In this document: positions 31,657 through 38,138 of the stretch, piece by piece
How positions within the stretch are numbered: position 1 is the first letter of the stretch
Layout: every line of letters begins with the position of its first letter
DNA from: a virus
Virus record (IMG/VR): IMGVR_UViG_3300037520_001079
Coordinates: 1-47,993 of that record
Strand: one strand, 5' to 3'
DNA length: 47,993 nucleotides
The notes under the pieces: model-generated
Seen by the model: the letters and a program-made list of their open reading frames with translations, nothing else
Databases searched by the model: none
What the model was told of the DNA's origin: nothing
Translations under genes and position numbers: made by a program

Positions 31657-31902
31657 TCATCGGATGGTCTTCCCGAAGGAGGGATTGCGGGTCACGATTG
31701 CCTTCATGTGCTTACGCAGCACGGCGTTGAGTTCGGCGTAGATCTCGGGATCGAGACGACTGAACTTGTGGTGACGGGTCTGGTTGGCCCAGTCCATAAT
31801 ATACTGCTTACAAGCAGCCTTATTGACGAAGTTAGAGACGCGAGTCCGGATGGTCCCTTCGAGTTCGATCCGATCGTTTGTTGGTGTAGTAGGTAGATTC
31901 AT
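31657..31902 (-). CDS. Small hypothetical protein
   Basis: 81 residues from ATG 31902, behind the leader GAAAGGAACCCGAAACC, which fixes the start. It begins MNLPTTPTNDRIELEGTIRT and has a basic helical C-terminus (HHKFSRLDPEIYAELNAVLRKHM, then KAIVTRNPSFGKTIR). No family recognised. It is the leftmost member of the series of genes that use the GAAAGGAA leader. Confidence 0.65.
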   Translation of the reverse strand: MNLPTTPTNDRIELEGTIRTRVSNFVNKAACKQYIMDWANQTRHHKFSRLDPEIYAELNAVLRKHMKAIVTRNPSFGKTIR

Positions 31903-31921
31903 GGTTTCGGGTTCCTTTCGG

Positions 31922-32251
31922 TTAGAAGCTATACGGGTTGTTATTGATCGACGGCAAGGTCGGGGGCGCGGGAAGCCGCTTGCCCGGTAGGGGCTGCACC
32001 CAGACAAGGCTGTGGATCTTGCTGTCGGCTCTGACTTGGTGGACCAGAGGCACAAGCTGCTCGGCCGGCGGGTCAGCCAGTGGCAGGAAGGCCGCAGCGA
32101 CAATGACGGGGGTTGCCCCGATGAGCCACCGCCAGAGGCGGGCCAAGCGGGTTGCGGGTCTCTCCTGCGGTTCGGCCAAAGCCAAGGCCAGATAGGGGTA
32201 AGCCTCGGCAGGGAGGCAGGAGTTGATGGGGTCGTAATCTCTGTAGTTCAT
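31922..32251 (-). CDS. Membrane-anchored hypothetical protein
   Basis: 109 residues from ATG 32251, behind GAAAGGAACCTAAAACC. The frame is also open to ATG 32362, which lies after a junction motif and would add 37 residues; I prefer the start with the ribosome-binding leader. It contains RLARLWRWLIGATPVIVAAA, one membrane helix at about residues 38-58, then a Pro-rich outside region (PPAEQLVPLVHQV, LPAPPTLPSINNN). Function unknown. Confidence 0.55.
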   Translation of the reverse strand: MNYRDYDPINSCLPAEAYPYLALALAEPQERPATRLARLWRWLIGATPVIVAAAFLPLADPPAEQLVPLVHQVRADSKIHSLVWVQPLPGKRLPAPPTLPSINNNPYSF

Positions 32252-32375
32252 GGTTTTAGGTTCCTTTCTTGGGTTGTTAGTGGTGACGAGACGGGGCCGG
32301 AATCGCATACCGTCCTTTGTGACTTCGACTCGCGTCATGGTCCGCGTCTCGGGTTTGCTCATGTTGGTCTGACAG

Positions 32376-32389
32376 TATGGCGTTATTAC
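32376..32389 (-). promoter_or_regulatory. Copy of the junction motif
   Basis: Minus strand GTAATAACGCCATA, between the 45-aa basic gene (stop at 32410) and ATG 32362. Confidence 0.45.
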
Positions 32390-32409
32390 TCGTTCAAATG
32401 ACTTTGGGA

Positions 32410-32547
32410 TCACATCACGATGAGGTGATCTTTGGCCCAGTCCTTGTTGAGACCGCCGCGCTCGATCAACGCTTTCTTCAAAGTGGCTGGGGTCAAACGC
32501 TTGGCGGTTTTCTTCTTGGCTGCTTTCTTCACGGGTTTCTTTTTCAT
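32410..32547 (-). CDS. 45-aa Lys-rich protein
   Basis: 45 residues: an Ala/Lys-rich N-terminus (MKKKPVKKAAKKKTAKRL) like a histone tail, then TPATLKKALIERGGLNKDWA and KDHLIVM. The start is set by the leader GAAAGAACCCAAAACC, a slightly altered form of the usual one. The basic half suggests nucleic-acid binding. It lies between the methyltransferase gene and the membrane protein. Confidence 0.6.
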   Translation of the reverse strand: MKKKPVKKAAKKKTAKRLTPATLKKALIERGGLNKDWAKDHLIVM

Positions 32548-32565
32548 TGGTTTTGGGTTCTTTCT

Positions 32566-32590
32566 ACTTGGTTCATGGTTCATGGTTCAA
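32566..32590 (-). repeat. TTCATGGTTCATGG-type repeat copy
   Basis: On the plus strand two direct copies of TTCATGG followed by TTCAACGC lie in the gap downstream of the cytosine methyltransferase. Related copies are at 29531-29558, 39317-39340, 42946-42968 and 45691-45715. Confidence 0.5.
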
Positions 32591-32594
32591 CGCT

Positions 32595-33626
32595 TCAGTG
32601 CGTCATAGTGTATGGTGTTATTACTTTGTCGAGCAAAGAACGGAAGGCGACGGCAGCGCACTGGGGCACAACGCCGTTTCCTGCCAGACGTAACTCGTCC
32701 CAGCGCGAATCGCAGGACACGCACAACTCGGCATAAGCCAGCCGATCGGCAGTCCCATCAAGGCTTCGCAGAATCTCGGATTCAGCTTGGCCTTCACCAG
32801 ATAGCCACCCTCGGCCTGACTCACATCCTGCCTGAGTGACTTCTGCTTTCTGCCGACCGCCATCCCAGCTTTGCCGTCCCCCGCGTTCGGTGTTGCCCAG
32901 CAAGACTCGGGGTGGTTCCCAGTCATGCTGCTCTTCGCCCGGGCGGGCGGGCCAAGGATGCCCCCCTCCCGATAGGCTTGGACTGCCACATCCAAGGTGT
33001 CCATCGAGAGCTTCCCGTTCCGTATGCGGCCCCCTTGGTAGCCACCCTTCGAGTCCCGCGCCGAGGCGGTGGGCCAGGATAAACACTCGCTTGCGTTGGT
33101 GTGGCGCTCCCGCATCGACTGACGCCGAGAATAATCCCGCCTCTGCTCGGTAACCCACGCGCTCCAATTCTCGGAGGACATGGAGCAGAACCGGAGTGCC
33201 GGCGGGATCGCTCCACCCGTCGCCCTGGAGTTTGGCCGAGACGATCCCTTCGACGTTCTCCAAGAAAACAACGGAAGGTCCGGATCGCCGGATCCCGTCG
33301 AGTATGTAAGGGAACAAGTGTCTTGGATCGGTGTCGGCAGCGCGGACTCCGGCTGCTGAAAACGGCTGACAGGGGAAGCCGCCCGATAGTATCGAGACAC
33401 CGGAGAACTCTTCCCAAGGGAAAGTCCGGAGATCAGGCCAGATCGGAGCCGCATCAAGTTGCCCGCCTTCCATGCGCGAGAGAAGTAACTCGCACGCGAA
33501 GGCTTCGATTTCGCTGTAAGCAACCGTTCGCAGGCGGTCGCCAATGACTTGTCGGATTCCGAGGTCGAGACCGCCGTATCCGGTGCATAGACTAATGTGT
33601 GTGATGGTAGGATCCACATGATTCAT
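32595..33626 (-). CDS. DNA (cytosine-5) methyltransferase
   Basis: 343 residues. Motif I LCTGYGGLDLG (13-23), motif IV GGFPCQPFS with catalytic Cys86, motif VI ENV (123-125), motif VIII QRKRVFILA (177-185), and motif X near the end GNGVVPQCAAVAFRSLL. It would methylate cytosine C5 in a short site, protecting phage DNA or marking it. The region between VIII and X (about residues 186-310), the expected target-recognition part, is Gly/Arg/Trp-rich. A second frame (32621-33619) is open across nearly the whole gene and shows phage-methylase-like target-domain features in just this part. The frame reads through a junction motif near its end (VITPY), unlike other genes. Confidence 0.85.
   Translation of the reverse strand: MNHVDPTITHISLCTGYGGLDLGIRQVIGDRLRTVAYSEIEAFACELLLSRMEGGQLDAAPIWPDLRTFPWEEFSGVSILSGGFPCQPFSAAGVRAADTDPRHLFPYILDGIRRSGPSVVFLENVEGIVSAKLQGDGWSDPAGTPVLLHVLRELERVGYRAEAGLFSASVDAGAPHQRKRVFILAHRLGAGLEGWLPRGPHTEREALDGHLGCGSPSLSGGGHPWPARPGEEQHDWEPPRVLLGNTERGGRQSWDGGRQKAEVTQAGCESGRGWLSGEGQAESEILRSLDGTADRLAYAELCVSCDSRWDELRLAGNGVVPQCAAVAFRSLLDKVITPYTMTH
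32617..32624 (-). promoter_or_regulatory. Junction motif inside the 3' end of the methyltransferase gene
   Basis: Minus strand GTAATAACACCATA begins here (extends to 32611). The catalytic frame reads it as codons; the alternative frame ends at its first TAA. Confidence 0.4.
32621..33619 (-). other. Alternative open frame overlapping the cytosine methyltransferase
   Basis: A second frame open for 332 codons. Its first half is Ser/Arg-rich shadow. Its second half contains LSWPTASARDSKGGYQGG, GKLSMDTLDVAV, CWATPNAGDGKAGM and LNPRFCEALMGLPIGWL. The pattern W-P/A-T-P..A.D...G, then LNP.F.E.LMG.P.GW, is what I know from C-terminal target regions of phage cytosine methylases. The frame ends exactly at the TAA of the junction motif, as most genes here do. 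Either this stretch is overprinted, or it is a remnant of the original frame shifted by compensating indels. Confidence 0.35.
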
Positions 33627-33632
33627 TTGGTT

Positions 33633-33646
33633 TATGACGTTATTAC
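33633..33646 (-). promoter_or_regulatory. Copy of the junction motif
   Basis: Minus strand GTAATAACGTCATA; its first TAA ends the 106-aa gene, and the methyltransferase ATG (33626) follows without Shine-Dalgarno. Confidence 0.5.
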
Positions 33647-33963
33647 TCTACACCGACATAGACTTGTCGGGTGTAGAACGTGTTGTTGCTATGGAGTTCG
33701 CGGTCGTCGATCTTGCCGAGGGCTTCGATGTCCTTGGCCAAGGCATCGGCGGTCGCCGCGTCCTTCTTGTCCTCGATGCAGCGATCCCACCGCCCGGCGA
33801 CCGGATCGTAGTTGGGGTTGTCCCGCTTGTGCGTGAGGATGTGGACGCAATACGCCTCCTCCTTGCAGCCCCAAGCCTCGGGGTCGAGCGGGTGGATGGT
33901 GACGAAGCGGATGCTGATCGGATGACGTTGCACCGCTTCAAGGATTTTGGTTCGTAGGTTCAT
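33643..33963 (-). CDS. Small hypothetical protein, array member
   Basis: 106 residues from ATG 33963 behind GAAAGGAACCAAGTAAC or the like. It begins MNLRTKILEAVQRHPISIRF, with TIHPLDPEAWGCKEEAYCVH and a later DKKDAATADALAKDIEALGK helix; two Cys occur in the middle. No recognised family. The upstream spacer (33964-33990) carries the common ribosome-binding leader. Confidence 0.65.
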   Translation of the reverse strand: MNLRTKILEAVQRHPISIRFVTIHPLDPEAWGCKEEAYCVHILTHKRDNPNYDPVAGRWDRCIEDKKDAATADALAKDIEALGKIDDRELHSNNTFYTRQVYVGVE

Positions 33964-33990
33964 GTTACTTGGTTCCTTTCTGGTTGGTCG

Positions 33991-34212
33991 TTAGTCGCCG
34001 AGCCAATTGTGCTCGAATTCCTCGGCGGGAACCCAAGCGGGCGCGTCCAAGGTGTAGGTGTAGCCTTGGAACTCGGTGACATACGCGCCTCCGGCGTCTT
34101 GCACCGCCTCGAATAGTTCAAGGTCGTTGCCCGGACGTATGTCAGCTTCGATTTCTGCGACGGCAAACTTGGTGTTGCCGTGATCTTTTAGGTGAATGAG
34201 GTGTTTTTTCAT
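33991..34212 (-). CDS. Small acidic hypothetical protein, array member
   Basis: 73 residues from ATG 34212 after AAGAAAGGAACCAA. MKKHLIHLKDHGNTKFAVAE then LELFEAVQDAGGAYVTEFQG and a short DAPAWVPAEEFEHNWLGD end. The strand-helix-strand order and acidic content resemble other members of the array. No family recognised; possibly a small host-interaction protein. Confidence 0.65.
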   Translation of the reverse strand: MKKHLIHLKDHGNTKFAVAEIEADIRPGNDLELFEAVQDAGGAYVTEFQGYTYTLDAPAWVPAEEFEHNWLGD

Positions 34213-34224
34213 TTGGTTCCTTTC

Positions 34225-34626
34225 TTAGTTGGTTGCTTTGTTGATGGCGGCGAGTGCTTGCTGCACTTCGACGCACTCCCCCCACTCAATCGTTGAGTGA
34301 GGATGTGCTTCGGCGAATATCCGCTTGTGGTCTTCGAGCAGATCTTGAAGGGCTTTCACTGGATCCGCTTTCGGGATGTATCCCGTAATGGTGCGGAAGT
34401 TCCCCCCTGAGATCTTCCCTGCCACTAACTGCGACCATTCGCCGTTGTCTTCGTAATAGACAGTGATGCTGGCGTCCCCGTTGATATCGTTGGAGGGGCC
34501 ATATACCTCCAACACAACCGAATGACCGCCGTGGTTATCCGAAGGTTTCGGAAGTTCGATAGATGCCTCGAACCGAACGAGGTCTTCTTCTGATGTTTCT
34601 AATTGTTCAAACGGATTCTTATTCAT
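34225..34626 (-). CDS. Acidic hypothetical protein, array member
   Basis: 133 residues from ATG 34626 behind AAGAAAGGAACCAAGTAAC, which excludes the longer open frame upstream. MNKNPFEQLETSEEDLVRFE is followed by a beta-rich middle (HSVVLEVYGPSNDINGDASI, VYYEDNGEWSQLVAGKISGG) and a helical end. Very acidic overall. Function unknown. Confidence 0.65.
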   Translation of the reverse strand: MNKNPFEQLETSEEDLVRFEASIELPKPSDNHGGHSVVLEVYGPSNDINGDASITVYYEDNGEWSQLVAGKISGGNFRTITGYIPKADPVKALQDLLEDHKRIFAEAHPHSTIEWGECVEVQQALAAINKATN

Positions 34627-34654
34627 GTTACTTGGTTCCTTTCTTGGTTGTTGG

Positions 34655-34852
34655 TTAGCAGTAAGAGTCTTCGATCCACTGGCAATAGCTGCGGACCGAA
34701 GCAGGGTTGTAGTCGGCCGGTGACTGGCCGAAGTGGTCGAGGGCTTCGACGACATGGGCTCTACCGAAGAGCACCAGGAGTTCGGTGAACTCGCCGTCGA
34801 GCCTCGTGTATCGCCGTCCGTTGAGGACGAAGGGGTCGATGAGGTCGATCAT
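34655..34852 (-). CDS. Small hypothetical protein, array member
   Basis: 65 residues from ATG 34852, which overlaps the stop of the previous gene (ATGA). MIDLIDPFVLNGRRYTRLDG then LLVLFGRAHVVEALDHFGQS and an end with NPASVRSYCQWIEDSYC. No family recognised. It is translationally coupled to the 108-aa SEEQA protein upstream. Confidence 0.65.
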   Translation of the reverse strand: MIDLIDPFVLNGRRYTRLDGEFTELLVLFGRAHVVEALDHFGQSPADYNPASVRSYCQWIEDSYC

Positions 34853-35175
34853 TGGAGTGCGGCAGCGAACTCCTCGTCGTTGCCCAAAGCGTGAGCGAGG
34901 GCAGCAGAAGTCTCCTCGATCGACTTGAGTTCATCGTCGGAGCGTTCGCCGCTATCGACGACCTCAACCTTACTTCCATCAACGTCGCCAGACAGATTTT
35001 CACCGGCACTCCACAGGCAAACATAAGCTGGGAGATCTATGTTGCAGTTTTCGTTTATCGGAAGAACCGGAGTGTAGACCGCAGCGGCTCCGATCCGCTT
35101 GGCTTGCTCTTCGGATTCCGCCACAACATCGAAAGCGATGAAGGCGGGGACGTTGACTCGGTAGTATTGTTTCAT
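34849..35175 (-). CDS. Small protein with a strand-SEEQA-helix opening
   Basis: 108 residues from ATG 35175 behind GAAAGGAAACATACCA. It begins MKQYYRVNVPAFIAFDVVAE, followed by SEEQAKRIGAAA. The same plan (Y.V strand, then A-SEEEA and a helix) occurs in the genes at 36516-36752 and 36773-36985, so these may be distant paralogues. The C-terminal half is acidic (KVEVVDSGERSDDELKSIEE). Such domains occur in small accessory proteins of phages and plasmids; function unknown. Confidence 0.65.
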   Translation of the reverse strand: MKQYYRVNVPAFIAFDVVAESEEQAKRIGAAAVYTPVLPINENCNIDLPAYVCLWSAGENLSGDVDGSKVEVVDSGERSDDELKSIEETSAALAHALGNDEEFAAALQ

Positions 35176-35193
35176 TGGTATGTTTCCTTTCGT

Positions 35194-35511
35194 TTAGTTG
35201 AGTTCGCGGATGAGCCGCATCCGCTCGGCGAGCAGCCACTTGCCGCCTTGATTGGCGGGGCGGGCATACTCGGTGAAGTTGTCGATCTCGACCTCGCACC
35301 AGACCCGTGTCTCGCCGCTGGCAAGTTCAAGGTTGAGGTGCGGGGCTTCGGGTTGGACGGCGCAATGCCAGCCCGGCCGGAAGGCGAATCCTTTCCGGCG
35401 ATGGGCCTCGGCTTGCAGCCATTCGCCATGCGGGATGCGCTGGCGTGCGTTGATGAAGAGCGGGCCAAGCGACCCGTCCCTGCGCTTGCGGAGCAGTTTG
35501 TATGCTTTCAT
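35194..35511 (-). CDS. Small conserved phage protein, array member
   Basis: 105 residues from ATG 35511. MKAYKLLRKRRDGSLGPLFI then HGEWLQAEAHRRKGFAFRPG and HLNLELASGETRVWCEVEID, ending with a basic helix (LLAERMRLIRELN). The opening K.YK..R.RDG.L.PLF.N and the following GF..RPGWH pattern are familiar from phage genomes; no function is known. Its start follows a junction-motif copy, not a ribosome-binding leader. Confidence 0.7.
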   Translation of the reverse strand: MKAYKLLRKRRDGSLGPLFINARQRIPHGEWLQAEAHRRKGFAFRPGWHCAVQPEAPHLNLELASGETRVWCEVEIDNFTEYARPANQGGKWLLAERMRLIRELN

Positions 35512-35512
35512 G

Positions 35513-35526
35513 TGCGTGGTTATTAC
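35513..35526 (-). promoter_or_regulatory. Copy of the junction motif
   Basis: Minus strand GTAATAACCACGCA; first TAA ends the 95-aa gene, and ATG 35511 follows directly with no Shine-Dalgarno. Confidence 0.5.
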
Positions 35527-35810
35527 TTGGTCGCCTTGTCGATTGCGTCCATCGCAACCGCGACCGCGCTGCACTGCGCGGGGCTGGCGTCTTCCGAGGT
35601 ATCGAGTGTGGCGATGTAGCGCAACGCTTCCAGCATTGCCGGAGCGGCAGCGATCAGTTGTGCGTTGGCATTTATCATTCCGGCGTTATCGTCGTCAGGA
35701 GGGGCGCAACGCGGGTCGCAAATGTCGTGAAATTCTCCATCTGCCCACGGGCCTCCAACGATAAATCCATCTACTTCTTTCCAAGGTCCGGGTGTGTGTT
35801 TTGCTTTCAT
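35523..35810 (-). CDS. HTPGPW...ANAQLIAAAP phage protein
   Basis: 95 residues from ATG 35810 after GAAAGGAACCAAC. It shows the two hallmarks of a very common phage small protein: the start MKAKHTPGPWKEVDGFIVGG and the motif INANAQLIAAAPAMLEALRY. Its function is unknown, though the family occurs in phages of many hosts. It is acidic with several Asp (CAPPDDDNAG). The junction-motif copy supplies its stop codon. Confidence 0.82.
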   Translation of the reverse strand: MKAKHTPGPWKEVDGFIVGGPWADGEFHDICDPRCAPPDDDNAGMINANAQLIAAAPAMLEALRYIATLDTSEDASPAQCSAVAVAMDAIDKATK

Positions 35811-35835
35811 GTTGGTTCCTTTCGTTATGGGTTTA

Positions 35836-36141
35836 TTACTGACGGGCCAGCTTGAGGGCTTCCTTGAGACGATCGACGCGGGCGTCGAGCATATCCTGTG
35901 ACGGGAAACAATCCTCATTGGTGGCATCCTGCTTGCACCACGCGAGGGCTTCACGCAGCACGTTGCAGAGTTTCTTGTGACGCTTCGTCACCTCCGCGAT
36001 TGCTGGGAGGATGTCCTCTTCGAGGATCTCCGTAGCTTCTTTCATCGGTTCGGGGTGCTCGTCGTCTGGCTCGGCATCAATGAAGTAATCGGCTGCTTCG
36101 GCCATGATCTTGAGTTCTTCCAGTATTGGTGTTGCTCTCAT
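35836..36141 (-). CDS. Small helical protein, array member
   Basis: 101 residues from ATG 36141. MRATPILEELKIMAEAADYF, an acidic linker (IDAEPDDEHPEPMKEATEIL), then helices KLCNVLREALAWCKQDATNE and MLDARVDRLKEALKLARQ. Its TAA lies within a junction-like sequence (GTAATAAAC). The upstream leader is not the usual GAAAGGAA form (GAGGAAGAATAACC). No family recognised. Confidence 0.62.
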   Translation of the reverse strand: MRATPILEELKIMAEAADYFIDAEPDDEHPEPMKEATEILEEDILPAIAEVTKRHKKLCNVLREALAWCKQDATNEDCFPSQDMLDARVDRLKEALKLARQ

Positions 36142-36143
36142 GG

Positions 36144-36317
36144 TTATTCTTCCTCCTCTTCGTCTTCCTCGTCGCACGGGTAGACGAAGATTTTGAACAG
36201 ACCTCCGGCTCCAGCATGGATGTCGAAGTCGTAGTCGTTGTGGCAATAGTCGGTGACGAGGATCTCGTCATCGGGTTGGTGCTCCTTGAGAGCGTCGATC
36301 AGTTCTTGGACTTTCAT
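36144..36317 (-). CDS. Small acidic protein, array member
   Basis: 57 residues from ATG 36317, behind CAAAGGAGAATAAACCA, which decides this start over the ATG 13 codons upstream that lies inside the previous gene. MKVQELIDALKEHQPDDEIL then VTDYCHNDYDFDIHAGAGGL and a terminal Asp/Glu run (DEEDEEEEE). The MKVQELI..L...PDDEI opening is shared with small phage proteins I recall, of unknown function. Confidence 0.65.
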   Translation of the reverse strand: MKVQELIDALKEHQPDDEILVTDYCHNDYDFDIHAGAGGLFKIFVYPCDEEDEEEEE

Positions 36318-36321
36318 TGGT

Positions 36322-36504
36322 TTATTCTCCTTTGCTTGTTTCGATTTCGTATTCATCGCAATACCCGAAGGCTCCGATGCAGTTCTCTTTGAGGATGTCG
36401 TGCAGCCGTTTGTTCACGGCGGCGACAAGTTCGGAGACAGTCAACTGCTCGAACTCCTTCTCGGTGTCGATGGTTGCGGCCAGATCAAACATGATGTTTC
36501 TCAT
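36322..36504 (-). CDS. Small protein, array member
   Basis: 60 residues from ATG 36504 directly behind AGAAAGGAAACCA. MRNIMFDLAATIDTEKEFEQ then LTVSELVAAVNKRLHDILKE and CIGAFGYCDEYEIETSKGE. The gap to the previous gene is only 11 bases and consists of the leader alone. No family recognised. Confidence 0.62.
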   Translation of the reverse strand: MRNIMFDLAATIDTEKEFEQLTVSELVAAVNKRLHDILKENCIGAFGYCDEYEIETSKGE

Positions 36505-36515
36505 TGGTTTCCTTT

Positions 36516-36752
36516 CTATGAACAGACGATGGCTGTTCCGTTTTTGATTTCGTAAGTGCGGCTACCAAAGAATTCGATGATAGTCGTGGCGGTGTGCGGC
36601 TTGCCCGTGCCTTCATAGACAAGCCCCTGCTTGGTGAGATACTCGGCGGCTTTGCTCGCTGCCAAGTTGATGGCTTCCTCCTCGCTCGCCGCCAGAGACA
36701 TGATCTCGTAGGCGAGGGGAATGATGCAGACGTAGTAGGTTTGTTGTTTCAT
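36516..36752 (-). CDS. Small protein with strand-SEEEA-helix plan
   Basis: 78 residues from ATG 36752 behind CGAAAGGAAACAC. MKQQTYYVCIIPLAYEIMSL then AASEEEAINLAASKAAEYLT, ending EFFGSRTYEIKNGTAIVCS. The opening resembles the 34849-35175 product (MKQ.YYV...) and shares the SEEEA helix with it and with 36773-36985. Function unknown. Confidence 0.65.
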   Translation of the reverse strand: MKQQTYYVCIIPLAYEIMSLAASEEEAINLAASKAAEYLTKQGLVYEGTGKPHTATTIIEFFGSRTYEIKNGTAIVCS

Positions 36753-36772
36753 GTGTTTCCTTTCGTTGGTTG

Positions 36773-36985
36773 TTATCGTGGCAGGGGATGGAGCGTTGCT
36801 CCGTAGAGATCGTCTTGTGTTTCCATAACTCGCGGCTTGTGTTTGGCCTCAAAGCGATGGTCGTGATCGTCGTAGAGTCTGTAGACTCTTGCTCTTGCCT
36901 CCTCTTCAGAGGTTGCTTCGATTGCGAAGCGGGATGGACGGCGGCGGGAGTTTGTTGCTCCCCAGATATACCAGTGAGTTGTCAT
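36773..36985 (-). CDS. Small protein with SEEEA helix, array member
   Basis: 70 residues from ATG 36985 behind CGAAAGGAAACCAAAT. MTTHWYIWGATNSRRRPSRF then AIEATSEEEARARVYRLYDD and a His/Arg-rich end. It has the short version of the strand-SEEEA-helix plan. The longer open frame upstream crosses the leader and is rejected. Function unknown. Confidence 0.62.
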   Translation of the reverse strand: MTTHWYIWGATNSRRRPSRFAIEATSEEEARARVYRLYDDHDHRFEAKHKPRVMETQDDLYGATLHPLPR

Positions 36986-37008
36986 ATTTGGTTTCCTTTC
37001 GTTGGTGG

Positions 37009-37221
37009 TTAGATGTCGAACGTGTGATGCTCCATGTCCGACTCGCACAGGAGCTTGAAGACCGCCGCATCGTTGCCGTGCGGCCCGTAGGGATCAGGGT
37101 CGTCCAAGCGCAGATGCTCGGTGTGGGTGTATGCCTTGCCGTTGGGGGCAAGGATGTGAACCTCGGCGTTTGTCCCATCAGTGCAGACGTAGAGGGTGGA
37201 TTCAGTGTCGATCTCAATCAT
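37009..37221 (-). CDS. Small acidic protein, array member
   Basis: 70 residues from ATG 37221 behind CGAAAGGAAACCAAAACC. MIEIDTESTLYVCTDGTNAE, VHILAPNGKAYTHTEHLRLD and a helical end AAVFKLLCESDMEHHTFDI. Mostly beta, with many Asp, Glu and His. No family recognised. Confidence 0.62.
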   Translation of the reverse strand: MIEIDTESTLYVCTDGTNAEVHILAPNGKAYTHTEHLRLDDPDPYGPHGNDAAVFKLLCESDMEHHTFDI

Positions 37222-37250
37222 GGTTTTGGTTTCCTTTCGTTGTTGGTTGT

Positions 37251-37436
37251 TTAATCCTCAATGCCGACTGCTTCTTTGTAGGCATCCTCGATGCGAGAGA
37301 GTCTTTCTTTGAAATCCTCCAGCATTTCGTTGCGGGTATCGTATCCAATGGCTTTGTAAGACTGTCCGTTGAGCAGATCGCATACGTCGAAGTAGCATTG
37401 CTGTATGTCGGCCAGTCGGTTTCCTTGTATTCCCAT
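37251..37436 (-). CDS. Small helical protein, array member
   Basis: 61 residues from ATG 37436 behind AGAAAGGAACAACAAT. MGIQGNRLADIQQCYFDVCD then YKAIGYDTRNEMLEDFKERL and SRIEDAYKEAVGIED. Almost all helix. The longer frame upstream runs through the leader and is rejected. Function unknown. Confidence 0.6.
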   Translation of the reverse strand: MGIQGNRLADIQQCYFDVCDLLNGQSYKAIGYDTRNEMLEDFKERLSRIEDAYKEAVGIED

Positions 37437-37450
37437 ATTGTTGTTCCTTT

Positions 37451-37639
37451 CTATTTGTCGTGTTGGTTGTTCGGGTCTTTGACCCACTCGATGTCGATGC
37501 CTAACTCGGTCAGCGCGTCGAGGTCGCGATGATCGATGGTGGTCTTTCCGGTCAGACGTTGGACATAAGGGCCAAGGTGTCCGGTCGGATAGATGCTCTG
37601 GCGTCCGTAGACGCTGCGTTCAAACAGTTGCAGTCTCAT
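37451..37639 (-). CDS. Small conserved phage protein, array member
   Basis: 62 residues from ATG 37639 behind AGAAAGGAAACTGAACC. MRLQLFERSVYGRQSIYPTG then HLGPYVQRLTGKTTIDHRDL and DALTELGIDIEWVKDPNNQH. The opening (MRLQ.FE....GRQ.IYP..) and middle (LTG.KTI...HL.AL..LG...) look like a conserved family of short phage proteins; function unknown. Confidence 0.68.
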   Translation of the reverse strand: MRLQLFERSVYGRQSIYPTGHLGPYVQRLTGKTTIDHRDLDALTELGIDIEWVKDPNNQHDK

Positions 37640-37660
37640 GGTTCAGTTTCCTTTCTTTGG

Positions 37661-37674
37661 TGTGGGGTTATTAC
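37661..37674 (-). promoter_or_regulatory. Copy of the junction motif
   Basis: Minus strand GTAATAACCCCACA; first TAA ends the 60-aa gene. Here the next start (37639) also has the GAAAGGAAAC leader, so both signals coexist. Confidence 0.5.
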
Positions 37675-37853
37675 GAAGCCTCATCGAACTCGATGGGCAG
37701 GGTGAGTTGCGGGTCGGCTTGCTCTTTCCGGGCAAGCTGGACGAGGTGCGCGTGACGCACGACGAGTGAAGAGAGGCGCAATGCCGCCTCGATGTCGTAG
37801 TCGTGGGTGGCATTGAAGTGCGCCGCCGACTCAAGGATCAGTAATTTATTCAT
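37671..37853 (-). CDS. Small helical protein, array member
   Basis: 60 residues from ATG 37853 behind AGAAAGGAAACCAC. MNKLLILESAAHFNATHDYD, IEAALRLSSLVVRHAHLVQL and an end with ADPQLTLPIEFDEAS. Helical with His clusters (AHFNATHDYD, RHAHLV). No recognised family; metal binding cannot be judged. Confidence 0.62.
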   Translation of the reverse strand: MNKLLILESAAHFNATHDYDIEAALRLSSLVVRHAHLVQLARKEQADPQLTLPIEFDEAS

Positions 37854-37865
37854 GTGGTTTCCTTT

Positions 37866-38138
37866 CTACAGGGTTTCGTTGATGGTTAGTGTCTTGGCGA
37901 AGTCCAAGATCTGTTCCGGTGAGAGAACAAACCATGCCGCGGCGACCCCTTCGAAACGGATGGTGATGTGGACTTGGTCGTCGGCCTCGGGAACAGCGGC
38001 GTCCTCGAATGCCGTGAGCATCACTTCGATGTCCTCGCGTCCGGTGAAGGATTTGACGAGGGCATCGCAGCCCCCGCCAGTCCCGATCTTGTGGAATCCG
38101 CACTTGCGGAGTTCCTCGTGGAGTTGTTCGGTTGTCAT
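37866..38138 (-). CDS. Small hypothetical protein, array member
   Basis: 90 residues from ATG 38138, which overlaps the stop of the previous gene; the leader AGAAAGGAGAACAGCA lies just upstream inside it. MTTEQLHEELRKCGFHKIGT then GGGCDALVKSFTGREDIEVM and a beta-helix end (HITIRFEGVAAAWFVLSPEQ). Acidic. No family recognised. Confidence 0.65.
   Translation of the reverse strand: MTTEQLHEELRKCGFHKIGTGGGCDALVKSFTGREDIEVMLTAFEDAAVPEADDQVHITIRFEGVAAAWFVLSPEQILDFAKTLTINETL

Noticed and set aside
32252-32413. Longer starts (GTG 32413 or ATG 32362) for the membrane protein at 31922-32251
   Set aside because: They read through the ribosome-binding leader GAAAGGAACC; kept only as a noted alternative.
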